Shown one piece after another: positions 43,870-53,143 of a stretch of 64,000 nucleotides of DNA. How positions within the stretch are numbered: position 1 is the stretch's first letter; every line of letters starts with the position of its first letter. The notes beneath the pieces are model-generated. The model had not been told where the DNA came from, did not search any database, and worked only from the letters and a program-made list of their open reading frames with translations. The translations under genes were made by a program, and so were the position numbers. Source of the stretch: Neobacillus niacini (GTDB lineage Bacteria; Bacillota; Bacilli; Bacillales; Cytobacillaceae); the NCBI RefSeq assembly GCF_023715785.1, contig NZ_JAMBOX010000001.1, positions 558,001 through 622,000 of the forward strand, given 5' to 3'.

Positions 43870-44826
43870 TCATGGAAGATCTACAGCACAGCGGAAGCCA
43901 ATATTTCCTGCCGAGCTGTCCGGAGTATTTTGGGTGCGGGCAGCTACGCGATATCGGTTACAGTAGGAATGGTGGCAAAGGTAGGAGCCGCCTTTCATGA
44001 CTTTAGCTGTTCCTTCGCTTAATTCTGCCGGGTTCCCGGTTGGTTCGTGTAAATGTTGTGCTGAAAACCAGTCGGAACACCATTCCCACACATTTCCTAC
44101 AACATTGTACAAGCCATAGCCATTGGGCTGGAAGGAATGAACAGGGGCAGTCGCTAAGTATCCGTCTTCCAGGGTGTTTTCAACAGGAAAATTGCCCTGC
44201 CAAATATTGCATTGGTGCTCCCCAGCCAGAAGCAGTTCATCACCCCAAGGATAGATTTTCCCCTCTAACCCCCCCCGGGCGGCATATTCCCATTCCGCTT
44301 CAGTAGGCAGCCGTTTGCCGGACCACCGGCAATACGCTAATGCATCATTCCAGGAAACATGGACAACTGGGTGATCCATGCGGTCGGCAATAGAGGAGTC
44401 CGGCCCTTCAGGATGCTTCCAGCTGGCTCCTTCCACCACCAGCCACCATGGTGTCCCCATGACACTTTGCGTCACTGACTTTTTCACCGTATCGGACACC
44501 AGCATATGGAACACAAACGACCACCCGTATCTCTCCGCTTCCGTCACATAATTCGTCTCAGCAACAAATTCATTAAATTGCTGATTCGTTGCAGCATAGC
44601 GGTCAATTGCAAAAGGCTCGACGATAACCTTTCTTGCGGGGCCTTCTCCATCTGCATTAAAGCCCACCGCATCATCAGTCCCCATGATAAATTCCCCGCC
44701 AGGCAAGGTGACTAAATTCTCTATATGTTTCATTTTAGTATGGTTTATTGGCAAAGTCAGAAGCGTCTTTTTCTCCTTGCCTGCCAAGTGATCTCTATTG
44801 ATACTGCAGCATGATGTTTTTCTCAT
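43870..44826 (-). CDS. Formylglycine-generating enzyme (aerobic sulfatase activator)
   Basis: A 318-residue FGE/SUMF1 protein. The signature segments are [14 protein letters not shown] near residue 40, [20 protein letters not shown] with [15 protein letters not shown] near 160, [14 protein letters not shown] near 240 and the active-site pair of cysteines in [15 protein letters not shown] near 285. It oxidises the Cys of the sulfatase CxPxR motif to formylglycine with O2 and copper. The ATG at 44824-44826 follows GGAGATGAG. It lies 32 bp downstream of a radical-SAM sulfatase maturase, an unusual pairing in one operon with the sulfatase gene. Confidence 0.93.
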   Translation of the reverse strand: MRKTSCCSINRDHLAGKEKKTLLTLPINHTKMKHIENLVTLPGGEFIMGTDDAVGFNADGEGPARKVIVEPFAIDRYAATNQQFNEFVAETNYVTEAERYGWSFVFHMLVSDTVKKSVTQSVMGTPWWLVVEGASWKHPEGPDSSIADRMDHPVVHVSWNDALAYCRWSGKRLPTEAEWEYAARGGLEGKIYPWGDELLLAGEHQCNIWQGNFPVENTLEDGYLATAPVHSFQPNGYGLYNVVGNVWEWCSDWFSAQHLHEPTGNPAELSEGTAKVMKGGSYLCHHSYCNRYRVAARTQNTPDSSAGNIGFRCAVDLP

Positions 44827-44858
44827 GATCTCATCTCCAATCGCTGTTTTTCCTTGGA

Positions 44859-45986
44859 TTAGACTAAATATCCCTGTAAAACCTTTTTGCCTATCTCAAC
44901 AATCGCGGCCGTATTTCTTTCAAAAAAGTCATAATTGGCATCACAATAATAAAGTTCAAATTCGTTGCTTTTCTTATTTTGGACTTTGTACCGCTTGCAA
45001 CCGCCTCGGCATAACGCAAGATGTTTACAAGATTTGCACTTGTCGCTTAAGGGCACCGATTCAGAGCGGAATACAGATGCCACCCTCCCATGATACATCT
45101 CATCATAGCCCGACTCGGTGATATTCCCTAACTTATATGCATCTAAGGCATAGAAATCACACGGGAAAACATCTCCATTTGCTTCAATCACAAAATAAGT
45201 TGTGCAAGAACCTGTCATTGAGCAACTTTCTGGTGCAAATCCCTGGCTCATCCGAACGTAATTATCAAATAACCGGTCGCTAATATAATGACCTTGATCA
45301 AAGTTTTCTTTATATAAGTCAAACAACGTATTTAACGTATTCCTATATTGCTCAATACTTAAGGCATATGAATCGACAGCATTGGTCTCGTCCATTTGAT
45401 TAAGGCACGGAATGAATTGAATATAGTGAAAACCTTCATTCATAAAAAACTCATAGACTTCATGAATATGTTCCGCAACGTACTTGGATAACACACATAA
45501 TATATTAAACGGTACACCATATAATTGTAAGAGACGAATAGTTTCCATTATCCGCTGATGTGTCGGCCTTTGATGATTGGTTTTTCTCTGTTCATCATGA
45601 ATATGGCTCGGTCCGTCAACAGACACACCTACTAAAAAATCATTTTCTTTGAAAAACTTGACCCATTCTTCGTCCAAACCGTACCCGTTCGTCTGAATAG
45701 AATAACTGACGGCAGCATTTTTCGTATTATAGACATGAACGTTCTCCACAAAATGATGGTAGAACTCCAATCCAGCAAGGGTAGGCTCACCGCCTTGAAA
45801 GGCGAAGGAGATGAGTCTGGCTCCGCTCTCGAACGCTTTTTCAATTAAGGCCGTTTGAACATCTTCCTTCATGATGCCATAACTTGAAATCATCCGATGA
45901 TTCGCAACATTGTGGTAAAAACAATAATTGCAATCCAAATTACAACTTGATGAAGCTGGTTTGATTAATATGCTCAATGTCTGCAT
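44859..45986 (-). CDS. Anaerobic sulfatase-maturating enzyme (radical SAM/SPASM)
   Basis: A 375-residue radical SAM enzyme. The 4Fe-4S motif CNLDCNYC lies near residue 16, and [15 protein letters not shown] near 60 is typical. The C-terminal SPASM region has Cys clusters ([40 protein letters not shown]) for two auxiliary clusters. It converts the active-site Cys of sulfatases to formylglycine without oxygen. The ATG at 45984-45986 follows AAGGAGTG. It is co-directional with nanE and the sulfatase gene, so its client is very probably the sulfatase at 47270. Confidence 0.92.
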   Translation of the reverse strand: MQTLSILIKPASSSCNLDCNYCFYHNVANHRMISSYGIMKEDVQTALIEKAFESGARLISFAFQGGEPTLAGLEFYHHFVENVHVYNTKNAAVSYSIQTNGYGLDEEWVKFFKENDFLVGVSVDGPSHIHDEQRKTNHQRPTHQRIMETIRLLQLYGVPFNILCVLSKYVAEHIHEVYEFFMNEGFHYIQFIPCLNQMDETNAVDSYALSIEQYRNTLNTLFDLYKENFDQGHYISDRLFDNYVRMSQGFAPESCSMTGSCTTYFVIEANGDVFPCDFYALDAYKLGNITESGYDEMYHGRVASVFRSESVPLSDKCKSCKHLALCRGGCKRYKVQNKKSNEFELYYCDANYDFFERNTAAIVEIGKKVLQGYLV

Positions 45987-46007
45987 GCTGCCTCACACTC
46001 CTTTACT

Positions 46008-46733
46008 CTAATACAAAAGCGGCATTTTTCGTTCATACTTATTCATTTTAACCGTAAATCTTAACGTTGTAAGGTGAGGCCTGGTAATAGCACTACCGAC
46101 GACAACGGCATGTGCCCCTAAATAGAGACTTTGAATCGCCTCCTCGGGGGTATTAATTTTCCCTTCCATCAGTACATAGCCGCGGCCCTCGCTGACCCGG
46201 ATGATTTCCGCAAGCGTTTCGAAATCAGGGCTGTCGATCGATTTCGGGTTGTCATTAAATCGATAAAGAGTAGGAGCGACAAAATCTGCCCCAAGCTTTA
46301 ATGCATGGAGCGCTTCCTTGGCATTGCGGATATCTGCCAAAATCACGATATTAGGGAATTCTTTTTTAATGAGAGGAATAATGTCAAACGCTATTCTTCC
46401 TTCTGCTGTCAAACGGTCCGTTGCATCCACTGCCACGATATCAGCACCAGCCTCAATGACCGCTCTAACGGCGTCCATAGTAGGAGTAATAAACACTTTG
46501 CTTTTCTCGCTATGAATCTTCCATAACCCAATAATCGGCAAATCGGTCATTTTCCTGACGGCTTTGATATCTTCCGGGGTATTTAGCCGCAAGCCTGCTG
46601 CCCCGCCCCAAATTGCCGAACTGGCCATTGCTTCAACAATGCCTGGAAGGTAAATGGGGTCATCCTTCTTTGCCTGGCATGAGACGATTAATCCATCTTT
46701 TAACTGATTTATAATCTGCAGTTTTACATCCAT
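46008..46733 (-). CDS. nanE: N-acylglucosamine-6-phosphate 2-epimerase
   Basis: A 241-residue TIM-barrel enzyme interconverting N-acetylmannosamine 6-phosphate and N-acetylglucosamine 6-phosphate. Visible are GLIVSCQAKKDDPIY near residue 12, AGLRLNTPEDIKAV near 45, LPIIGLWKI near 60, ADIVAVDATDRLT near 95, NIVILADIRNAKEAL near 125, GADFVAPTLYRF near 145 and YVLMEGKINTPEEA near 180. The ATG at 46731-46733 after GGTGGGA was chosen over 15 upstream codons. In this operon it points to a ManNAc- or GlcNAc-type sugar. Confidence 0.92.
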   Translation of the reverse strand: MDVKLQIINQLKDGLIVSCQAKKDDPIYLPGIVEAMASSAIWGGAAGLRLNTPEDIKAVRKMTDLPIIGLWKIHSEKSKVFITPTMDAVRAVIEAGADIVAVDATDRLTAEGRIAFDIIPLIKKEFPNIVILADIRNAKEALHALKLGADFVAPTLYRFNDNPKSIDSPDFETLAEIIRVSEGRGYVLMEGKINTPEEAIQSLYLGAHAVVVGSAITRPHLTTLRFTVKMNKYERKMPLLY

Positions 46734-46808
46734 GTCAATTCCCACCTTTTTAAAAAATCCATGTTGGAAGAAAGACACCCTTTCTGCGGAAAGGATGTCT
46801 CCTACAAT

Positions 46809-47276
46809 TTAGAACAGCTTAATAATGTCTTTTTCCGTCCTTGATACACGTTGTCCGGCCTTTAATAACTGACACTGTTTCCCGTTTGTAAACACGACAA
46901 TTACATCAGTGGCAGGAACTTTATCTTTTATTCTTTCAAAATCAGCCGTGATTACCAGATCTCCCTGTTTTACTACTTGGCCTTCTTGCACATTTAGGGT
47001 GAAGCCTTCTCCATTAAGTGATACAGTTTCAATTCCTACATGGATTAAAATTTCTATTCCATCGTCGGTTTTAATTCCCACAGCATGCTTGGTTGGAAAA
47101 ACAAATTCCACTTTTCCGTTAACAGGTGAATAAATGTTGGATTCCAGAGGTTCAATGGCAAACCCATCCCCCATTGCTTTAGAGGCAAACGCCTCATCCG
47201 GAACATCCGCTAACTGTTTTAATTTCCCTTCTACCGGGCTGACAAAAGCAGTTTTCTTTTTAAATAGCTTTAACAA
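46809..47276 (-). CDS. PTS glucose-family EIIA
   Basis: A 155-residue EIIA-Glc domain protein. The phosphorylated His is in GIEILIHVGIETV near residue 84, and a second conserved His in FVFPTKHAVGIKT near 69. It passes phosphate from HPr to the EIIB domain of the permease encoded at 48754, which lacks its own EIIA. The start is a TTG at 47274-47276 after GAGGG, overlapping the end of the sulfatase gene by seven bases, which indicates translational coupling. Confidence 0.9.
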   Translation of the reverse strand: MLKLFKKKTAFVSPVEGKLKQLADVPDEAFASKAMGDGFAIEPLESNIYSPVNGKVEFVFPTKHAVGIKTDDGIEILIHVGIETVSLNGEGFTLNVQEGQVVKQGDLVITADFERIKDKVPATDVIVVFTNGKQCQLLKAGQRVSRTEKDIIKLF

Positions 47277-48658
47277 CTGTATTCCCTCGCTTTTACATAG
47301 TCATTCGGGTTCTTGGAGCTTGGATTAATACATTCTTGCTTATTCACCTTCCAGCCCTCTTTGACTTCAATATTTCCGTGCAGCAAAGGATCATTGGTTT
47401 TCTTTTGATACTCCACTAGTTTTTGCCGCATCTCTTTCAGCACATCGGCATAGCGCGGCTCATCTGCCACATTATTTCGCTCACCCGGATCGTATACCAA
47501 ATCATAAAATGCTTCTTTATATTTCACGACCTGATCCAAGCCATTTTCCAAATAGTAGCTTTTGGTTGGAGAGTTATCGATATTAGACATGTTAACCTTT
47601 AAATACTCTTCATCATAATAACGAATATATTTATACTGACTTGTCCTGATGCATCGCGTTGGTTCATAGGATGTGTGGAAATTCACTTCGGCAAAGACTT
47701 CCTCCCTAACTTCCACTTTTGGGTCCACAAATAGTTCTGCAAATGATACACCCTGCAGATTTTCTGGCTTTTTTATGTTTAGTAAATCACAAATCGTTGG
47801 AAATAAATCTACCTGTGAAACTAGGCTTTCTACCACTTCACCTTTTGTATTGCTTTCAGGAACACGCATAATGAAGGAAACACCAATTCCCGCGTCCGTT
47901 AAATTACATTTGCTGAACGGGAAGGCAATACCGTGGTCCGTTGTAAAAATGATAATCGAGTCCTCATACAATCCTTCATGTTTCAACGTATCAATCACAA
48001 TTTTAAAAGAATCATCGAACCAGGAACTCGATTTTAAATAGCCTGCATAGTCTTCCCTGGTGACTTCATTATCAGGGATAGGATACGGTGGCATGACATA
48101 CTTCGAATCGATCCCGTTCTTTTCTCCGGTCGGAAACTTTCGGTGGGTGGCAAACAACCCATAGGATAAGAAGAATGGCTGCTCTTTGTCTGCTCTAGTT
48201 AACCAATCACTGACACGCTGCGCATTCAAGTAATCCCACTTCACCAGCTCTTCCTCAGGATAATTGGCATTGTCAGCCGAAATATTTTCATCATAGCCAA
48301 TTGTTTTGGCCCCTTCTTCCGGATTCAAATAACTGCCCACTTCATGCTGAATCCCGCATAGAACGCTATGATATCCTTGTTTTTTCAAAAATTGTACTAG
48401 GTGCTGTGAATAGTCCTGCAAGCCAAATCCACGTTGCGCCAATCCAAGCATGCCATTGCTATGCGGATACATCCCGGTCAATAAGCCTGCTCTGCTCGGA
48501 GAACAAGTAGGCCCAACACAGTAGGCTTGTCGAAACAGCGTTGCATCCTCGGCAAACTTTTTCAAGTTTGGTGTTGGAACGTCATACCCATATGGACTTA
48601 GCATTCTGCCGCTATCATGGGTATGAATATAAATAATGTTTTTTTTCAATCTGATCAC
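47270..48658 (-). CDS. Cys-type sulfatase, probably cytosolic (sulfamidase/heparan N-sulfatase-like)
   Basis: A 462-residue sulfatase. The active-site motif is CSPSRAGLLTG (Cys near residue 51, to be converted to formylglycine). It is followed by MYPHSNGMLGLAQRG, as in N-sulfoglucosamine sulfohydrolases. The metal site includes ITTDH-like IFTTDHGIAF near 240. At the N-terminus the usual Asp-Asp pair reads His-Asp (IHTHDSGRM). No signal peptide or lipobox is present, so it would act inside the cell on a PTS-imported, phosphorylated sulfo-sugar. The start is GTG at 48656-48658; a TTG three codons later is possible. Confidence 0.9.
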   Translation of the reverse strand: MIRLKKNIIYIHTHDSGRMLSPYGYDVPTPNLKKFAEDATLFRQAYCVGPTCSPSRAGLLTGMYPHSNGMLGLAQRGFGLQDYSQHLVQFLKKQGYHSVLCGIQHEVGSYLNPEEGAKTIGYDENISADNANYPEEELVKWDYLNAQRVSDWLTRADKEQPFFLSYGLFATHRKFPTGEKNGIDSKYVMPPYPIPDNEVTREDYAGYLKSSSWFDDSFKIVIDTLKHEGLYEDSIIIFTTDHGIAFPFSKCNLTDAGIGVSFIMRVPESNTKGEVVESLVSQVDLFPTICDLLNIKKPENLQGVSFAELFVDPKVEVREEVFAEVNFHTSYEPTRCIRTSQYKYIRYYDEEYLKVNMSNIDNSPTKSYYLENGLDQVVKYKEAFYDLVYDPGERNNVADEPRYADVLKEMRQKLVEYQKKTNDPLLHGNIEVKEGWKVNKQECINPSSKNPNDYVKAREYSC

Positions 48659-48753
48659 CTACATCCTGTTTTTTCTTAGGTTGTACTCATATACAAATAA
48701 ACCGAGGAGAGAAATACCAGTACCCTACTATACTAGTATTTCTCTCCGTTCAC

Positions 48754-50331
48754 CTATGAAATAGATTCCAAATATTCATCAATTTCTGCCCGAACGAGAT
48801 TTACCTTTGGTCCAAAAATAACCTGAACGGATTTTCCGCGAACAATGGTATTGTACGCACCTGCTGATTTTAAGGCTGCGGCATCAATCGCATCCGGTTT
48901 GACGACACTAACGCGAAGACGTGTGGCACAGTTATCAATATCCGTAATGTTGTTCATTCCGCCTAAAGCTGCAATAATGACTGCAGATTGTCCGGAATTT
49001 GTTTGGAATGAACTATTCAGCTTGCCTTCTTCCTCTGTATCAGATGTGTTATCCCGTCCAGGTGTTTTCGCATTTAATTTCAGAATCGCTGTTTTAAAAA
49101 TAAAGTAATAAACAATCGCGATCGGAATACCCAGTGCAAGAATCCAAAGATAGCCCGTCTTATCGTTGCCCTGGAAGACACCGAATAATAGGAACTCAAT
49201 GACACCTGCTGAGAATGTCGAACCAATTGTGACATGTGTCAGGGCCGCAACCACAAACACAGAGGCAAACAGAAGCGCTTCAAGTACGAATAAGATTGGT
49301 GAAGCAAATAGTAAAGCGAACGAAATCGGTTCTGTAACACCTGTGATAAAGGCAGTTAAACCGATGGATAATAAGAAACCAGCCGTTGCTTTACGTTTCG
49401 GTCCAGCAGGGATCGCTTTGTACATGGCAAACGCAACAGCCGGCATACCAAACATCATATGGAAGTAACGGCCGCTATTAAATAACGCAAGATTGTCGAA
49501 GAACTTCGTTGTATTTGGATCAGATAATTGCGCCAAGAAGATGTTTTGGAATCCTTCAACGATTTTGCCCCCTACTTCAAGCGTACCGCCTGCAGAAGTG
49601 GTCCAAAACGGAAGGTAAAACACATGGTGCAATCCCAATAAATAAAGAGTTCGCAGTAAAAGTCCATATAAGAATGAACCTACAACACCCAAGCCTGTAG
49701 CAAATTCACCAAACGCGGCAATTCCATGACCAATGAAAGGCCATACTAAGAACATCACTGCACCGATAACAAGGAACACAAAGGTATTAACAATTGGCAC
49801 CAAACGAGAACCGCCAAAGAAAGCAAGGAATTCCGGCAAACTCGTTTTGTAAAAACGGTCATGAACGAATGCTGTTCCAATCCCGGCTAAGATCCCGCCA
49901 AACACGCCCATTTGCAGGGTCATAATTCCAAATTGAAGGCCTTGGCCGTATGCCCGAGGATCAGCACCCTCAGGAGGTAGACCCTCTGTCACTTTTAATA
50001 AAGCATTAATGGTAATAATTAATACGAAATACCCGACAACAGCTGCCAAGCCAGCTGTCCCTTTTTCTCCCTTAACCAGACCGACGGCAATCCCAACTGC
50101 GAAAATCAGCGGCAATGCTGAAAATACACCAGAGCCAGCAGCATTCATAATCTGCAATATCGCCTGAAGGACCGTATTATTCAAGATTGGATAAGCCTGA
50201 ACAACAGCAGCCCCTGATAATGCAGAAGAAATACCGAGTAATAACCCGGCAACTGGCAAGATGGCGATTGGCAGTAAGATGGCCTTCCCCAACCTTTGAC
50301 CAAAGTCTAGTAATCTTTGTTTTACAGACAT
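48754..50331 (-). CDS. PTS glucose/N-acetylglucosamine-family EIICB
   Basis: A 525-residue PTS permease. The EIIC domain (residues 1-405, about 10 membrane segments) includes ILPVAGLLLGISSAL near residue 22, LHHVFYLPFW near 225 and GVTEPISFALLFASP near 330. The EIIB domain at the C-terminus carries the phospho-Cys in ITDIDNCATRLRVSV near residue 460. The family handles glucose and amino sugars. The ATG at 50329-50331 follows GGGGGG. It is the first gene of the sulfatase operon, so it probably takes up the sulfated or N-acylated amino sugar. Confidence 0.92.
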   Translation of the reverse strand: MSVKQRLLDFGQRLGKAILLPIAILPVAGLLLGISSALSGAAVVQAYPILNNTVLQAILQIMNAAGSGVFSALPLIFAVGIAVGLVKGEKGTAGLAAVVGYFVLIITINALLKVTEGLPPEGADPRAYGQGLQFGIMTLQMGVFGGILAGIGTAFVHDRFYKTSLPEFLAFFGGSRLVPIVNTFVFLVIGAVMFLVWPFIGHGIAAFGEFATGLGVVGSFLYGLLLRTLYLLGLHHVFYLPFWTTSAGGTLEVGGKIVEGFQNIFLAQLSDPNTTKFFDNLALFNSGRYFHMMFGMPAVAFAMYKAIPAGPKRKATAGFLLSIGLTAFITGVTEPISFALLFASPILFVLEALLFASVFVVAALTHVTIGSTFSAGVIEFLLFGVFQGNDKTGYLWILALGIPIAIVYYFIFKTAILKLNAKTPGRDNTSDTEEEGKLNSSFQTNSGQSAVIIAALGGMNNITDIDNCATRLRVSVVKPDAIDAAALKSAGAYNTIVRGKSVQVIFGPKVNLVRAEIDEYLESIS

Positions 50332-50440
50332 GCAAAAACCCCCCAAATGGTATTCACTTTGCAAATAGTAGAATTATTCAGACTCCTTATAAGAAAAAAA
50401 TATCATTCCAATTGCGAGCCTTTCTATCCACCAAACAAAA

Positions 50441-50454
50441 TGTATTCGCTTTCT
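50441..50454 (-). promoter_or_regulatory. cre-like site of the sulfatase PTS operon
   Basis: On the minus strand AGAAAGCGAATACA matches the CcpA consensus TGNAANCGNWNNCA at all positions but the first, and lies just downstream of the -10 box. Confidence 0.6.
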
Positions 50455-50461
50455 CGTTGCT

Positions 50462-50490
50462 ATTATAAGCCCATGTTTTAAATTATTCAA
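50462..50490 (-). promoter_or_regulatory. Predicted promoter of the sulfatase PTS operon
   Basis: On the minus strand TTGAAT (50485-50490) and TATAAT (50462-50467) have a 17-base spacer, giving an untranslated leader of about 120 bases. Confidence 0.7.
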
Positions 50491-50531
50491 TACATTTGTT
50501 AATACATTTTAAAATAAATGTAAATATATTT

Positions 50532-50566
50532 AAAACAAAAGCAGTAAACCTCACGGATTTACTGCT
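50532..50566 (-). terminator. Terminator of the GntR gene
   Basis: On the minus strand AGCAGTAAA and TTTACTGCT form a 9-bp stem around nine bases, followed by TTTGTTTT. The left arm overlaps the stop codon of the GntR gene. It separates the regulator from the PTS operon. Confidence 0.85.
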
Positions 50567-51285
50567 CATTTCATTTTTATCGCTTGATATTGATATTTAG
50601 GGGAATTTAATACTAAAACGGAATGGTCCGCAATCTCACCCGTTTCCAGATGGGTGGTGTTTAATACCTTTAAAATTGGCTGTTCTGGGTCACAGTGAAA
50701 ATGCTTGACGATAACTTCTGATGGAAAAATCGGCACGACCGCTTGCTGGACAAAGCTGATCGAGGCCTTCTTTGTTTCTTCGATATACTGATAGCGGGAG
50801 TGAAGCAATTTTTCATAGGATAAATCAGGATACTCGGCTACACTCATATAAGTGGTCTCATGCATCATTGGTTCCCCGTCCGCCTTTCGCAAACGCTCAA
50901 TATTATAGACAGGTGTGTCCACTGGGACATGTAATTTGCTGCTAATATAGTCGGAAGCAGGAATAATTTTAAACTCAAGAATTTCTGAAGTAACGGTTTT
51001 CCCTATTGCCTCCATTTCATTTGTAAAGCTCTTCACATTGGTGGTTCGACCAATAAGGGTAGGTTCTGCCACAAACGTTCCGCTCCCCGGATTTCGCACC
51101 AAGTAACCCTTGGCCACGAGGTTGTTCGTCGCCTGTCTGACGGTGACACGGCTGACGTTATACTCTTTGGACAGCTCCTGTTCGGTTGGAATTAATTGTC
51201 CTTTCGAGTAAAAACCGCTGTTAATTTTGTCTAACAGCTCATTTTCGATAATTTTATATTTCGCTAATCGCTTTGAGTTGTTCAT
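50566..51285 (-). CDS. GntR/HutC-family regulator (NagR/YvoA type)
   Basis: A 239-residue regulator with an N-terminal winged helix (residues 5-75; GQLIPTEQELSKEYNVSRVT then VRQATNNLVAKGYLVRN) and a UTRA ligand-binding domain (residues 90-235). The NagR/PhnF group senses sugar phosphates such as glucosamine 6-phosphate. It lies upstream of the PTS-sulfatase operon and 11 bp after a LysR gene, possibly co-transcribed with it. The ATG at 51283-51285 follows AAAGGAG. Confidence 0.9.
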   Translation of the reverse strand: MNNSKRLAKYKIIENELLDKINSGFYSKGQLIPTEQELSKEYNVSRVTVRQATNNLVAKGYLVRNPGSGTFVAEPTLIGRTTNVKSFTNEMEAIGKTVTSEILEFKIIPASDYISSKLHVPVDTPVYNIERLRKADGEPMMHETTYMSVAEYPDLSYEKLLHSRYQYIEETKKASISFVQQAVVPIFPSEVIVKHFHCDPEQPILKVLNTTHLETGEIADHSVLVLNSPKYQYQAIKMK

Positions 51286-51296
51286 GCTATGCTCCT

Positions 51297-52181
51297 TTAT
51301 TCATTACGGATAAACTGGATAAAATGACTTAAGCCTGTTTTTTGAAAGCGATGATTTTTCCGTACCATCCACAGGTCCCTTTTTAAATGAAAATCGACTA
51401 TTTTGATTTCGCATAATGTGCCGTATTTTAATTCTTTTAAGACGGTTAACTTGGGAAGAAGACTGATCCCCAACTCGGCTTCTACAGCATTTTTTATCGA
51501 TTGGTAACTGCCTAGTTCCATTTTACTCTCCATCTTATCAAGGATTCCATACCTTTCGAGGGCTTCTTCCACAATCCACCGTGTACCGGATTCGACTTCC
51601 CGCCAGATTATTTTTTCCTCAGGCAGTTCCGTGATATCAATGCTTTTTTGTTTACTCCAGCGATGCTGAGATGACACCACTAGAATGATCTCATCCTCCG
51701 CAAACTTTTCATTTTCCAAGCTGTCGTTTTTGACAGCCCCCTCCACTAACGCAATGTCAACCTCATAATTTTCCAGCTTCGTGAGAATCGAGGGGGTGTT
51801 CCCAATTGATAAGCTGAATTTCATCTGAGGAAAGTTTTTTTGGAAGCTCCCTAGTAACCCCGGTAATAAATATTCACCGATTGTTAAGCTTGCCCCAACA
51901 TTCAGAATGGCTTCCTGCTGTCCCGTAAGCTCTTGAACAGCTTCAAAAGACCGCTTCGTATATTCAATAATTACCTTCGCATACGGGTAAAGCAATTTCC
52001 CCGCCTCCGTAGGCAGTAGCTTTCCATCTACCCGATCGAATAACAGTGCTCCGTAATTTTCTTCTAACTGATGAATTTGCCTAGTGACAGCAGGCTGGGA
52101 GACAAAGCTGGCTCTTGCCGCCTTACTAATACTTCCTTCATCCACCACCGCGCAAAACATTTTTAAACTATCAATATTCAA
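51297..52181 (-). CDS. LysR-family regulator (CysL-like)
   Basis: A 294-residue LysR protein. The helix-turn-helix reads EGSISKAARASFVSQPAVTR near residues 15-40, and the effector domain begins LNVGASLTIGEYLLPGLLGS near 88. It resembles the LysR encoded at 21359 in domain pattern (SLTIGEYLLP versus SYTFGEYILP). The start is taken as TTG at 52179-52181, giving MNIDSLKMF, eight bases after AGGGGG. It is divergent from a TauE/SafE exporter gene, which it probably controls, perhaps in response to a sulfur oxyanion. Confidence 0.87.
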   Translation of the reverse strand: MNIDSLKMFCAVVDEGSISKAARASFVSQPAVTRQIHQLEENYGALLFDRVDGKLLPTEAGKLLYPYAKVIIEYTKRSFEAVQELTGQQEAILNVGASLTIGEYLLPGLLGSFQKNFPQMKFSLSIGNTPSILTKLENYEVDIALVEGAVKNDSLENEKFAEDEIILVVSSQHRWSKQKSIDITELPEEKIIWREVESGTRWIVEEALERYGILDKMESKMELGSYQSIKNAVEAELGISLLPKLTVLKELKYGTLCEIKIVDFHLKRDLWMVRKNHRFQKTGLSHFIQFIRNE

Positions 52182-52355
52182 CACTTGTCCCCCTCTCACT
52201 TCATATTGTGTATATAGATTGGCATATAAACATCTAAATGTTAATACATTTTGAATTATGAATATAACATTTACTTATAGCCCATAAAACAATTCGATTA
52301 TACAAGAACGTTTTTATTTGTTAAGTTAAATATATCGTGTAAGGGGGGATTTGTC

Positions 52356-53141
52356 ATGGAAATCTCAATGGGATTGCTGATTTTAGCGGTGGGAATAATT
52401 GCCGGCGGCTACGGCACAATCGTTGGAGCCGGCGGAGGATTTATTTTTGTACCGGCACTTCTCATCGTTTTTCATATGGACCCCGTCATCGCAGCGGGAT
52501 GTGGCATTGTCATTGTATTAATCAATTCATTATCAGGTGTGACCGGGTACGCGAAAAGGAACATGATTCACTACCGGACAGGAATTATCCTGAGTTTAGG
52601 GGCCTTTCCGGGTTCATTAATTGGCGTCAGGCTGCTGCAATTGTATTCATCTAGTTACTTTTATGTTATTTTTGCTACGGTTTTAGTAGCTTTGGGAATC
52701 TTCTTATTCGCCAAGAATTCTCAGTTTCTTTTTTGGAAGAAAAAAAGTGAGAGTGAGGGTCCATCCACAACTGTGGATGCTTCAAGGCTGACGGTAGGCC
52801 GTCTGCTTCCACTCGGATTTTTCATGGGAATCTTATCTAGCTATCTCGGGATTGGCGGAGGATGGCTGCTCGTTCCTATTTTAATTTACCTCTATAAAGT
52901 CCCGACCCATAATGCAACGGCGACATCAATCTTTTCCCTGGCCCTCTATTCTACTGTAGGGGTTGTATCACAAATATATTATAGCAGTATCGATTGGACA
53001 ACCGTCCTCTGGGGAGGCATTGGCGTCATTATCGGTTCCCAGGTGGGTGTTGCTCTATCCCAGCGCATACCTGGAAAAATGATAATTCAGATGTTATCCA
53101 TCCTGTTAATGGTCATTGGAATCAGAATGTATTTTAACTAA
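52356..53141 (+). CDS. TauE/SafE-family sulfite/sulfonate exporter
   Basis: A 261-residue membrane protein with eight predicted transmembrane segments in two halves, each starting with a Gly-rich motif (GGYGTIVGAGGGFIFVPAL near residue 17 and MGILSSYLGIGGGWLLVPIL near 158), as in the DUF81/TauE family. The ATG at 52356 follows AAGGGGGG. Divergence from the LysR gene and proximity to the sulfatase operon suggest export of sulfate or sulfite derived from the substrate; this is contextual. Confidence 0.87.
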   Translation: MEISMGLLILAVGIIAGGYGTIVGAGGGFIFVPALLIVFHMDPVIAAGCGIVIVLINSLSGVTGYAKRNMIHYRTGIILSLGAFPGSLIGVRLLQLYSSSYFYVIFATVLVALGIFLFAKNSQFLFWKKKSESEGPSTTVDASRLTVGRLLPLGFFMGILSSYLGIGGGWLLVPILIYLYKVPTHNATATSIFSLALYSTVGVVSQIYYSSIDWTTVLWGGIGVIIGSQVGVALSQRIPGKMIIQMLSILLMVIGIRMYFN

Positions 53142-53143
53142 AT

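Larger units (their letters stand above)
50439..50508. promoter_or_regulatory. Candidate GntR operators (AATACATT boxes)
   Basis: The octamer AATACATT occurs at 50489-50496 and 50501-50508 as direct repeats 12 bases apart, next to and overlapping the -35 box, and in inverted form at 50439-50446. They are the best candidates for binding of the regulator encoded at 50566. Confidence 0.55.
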
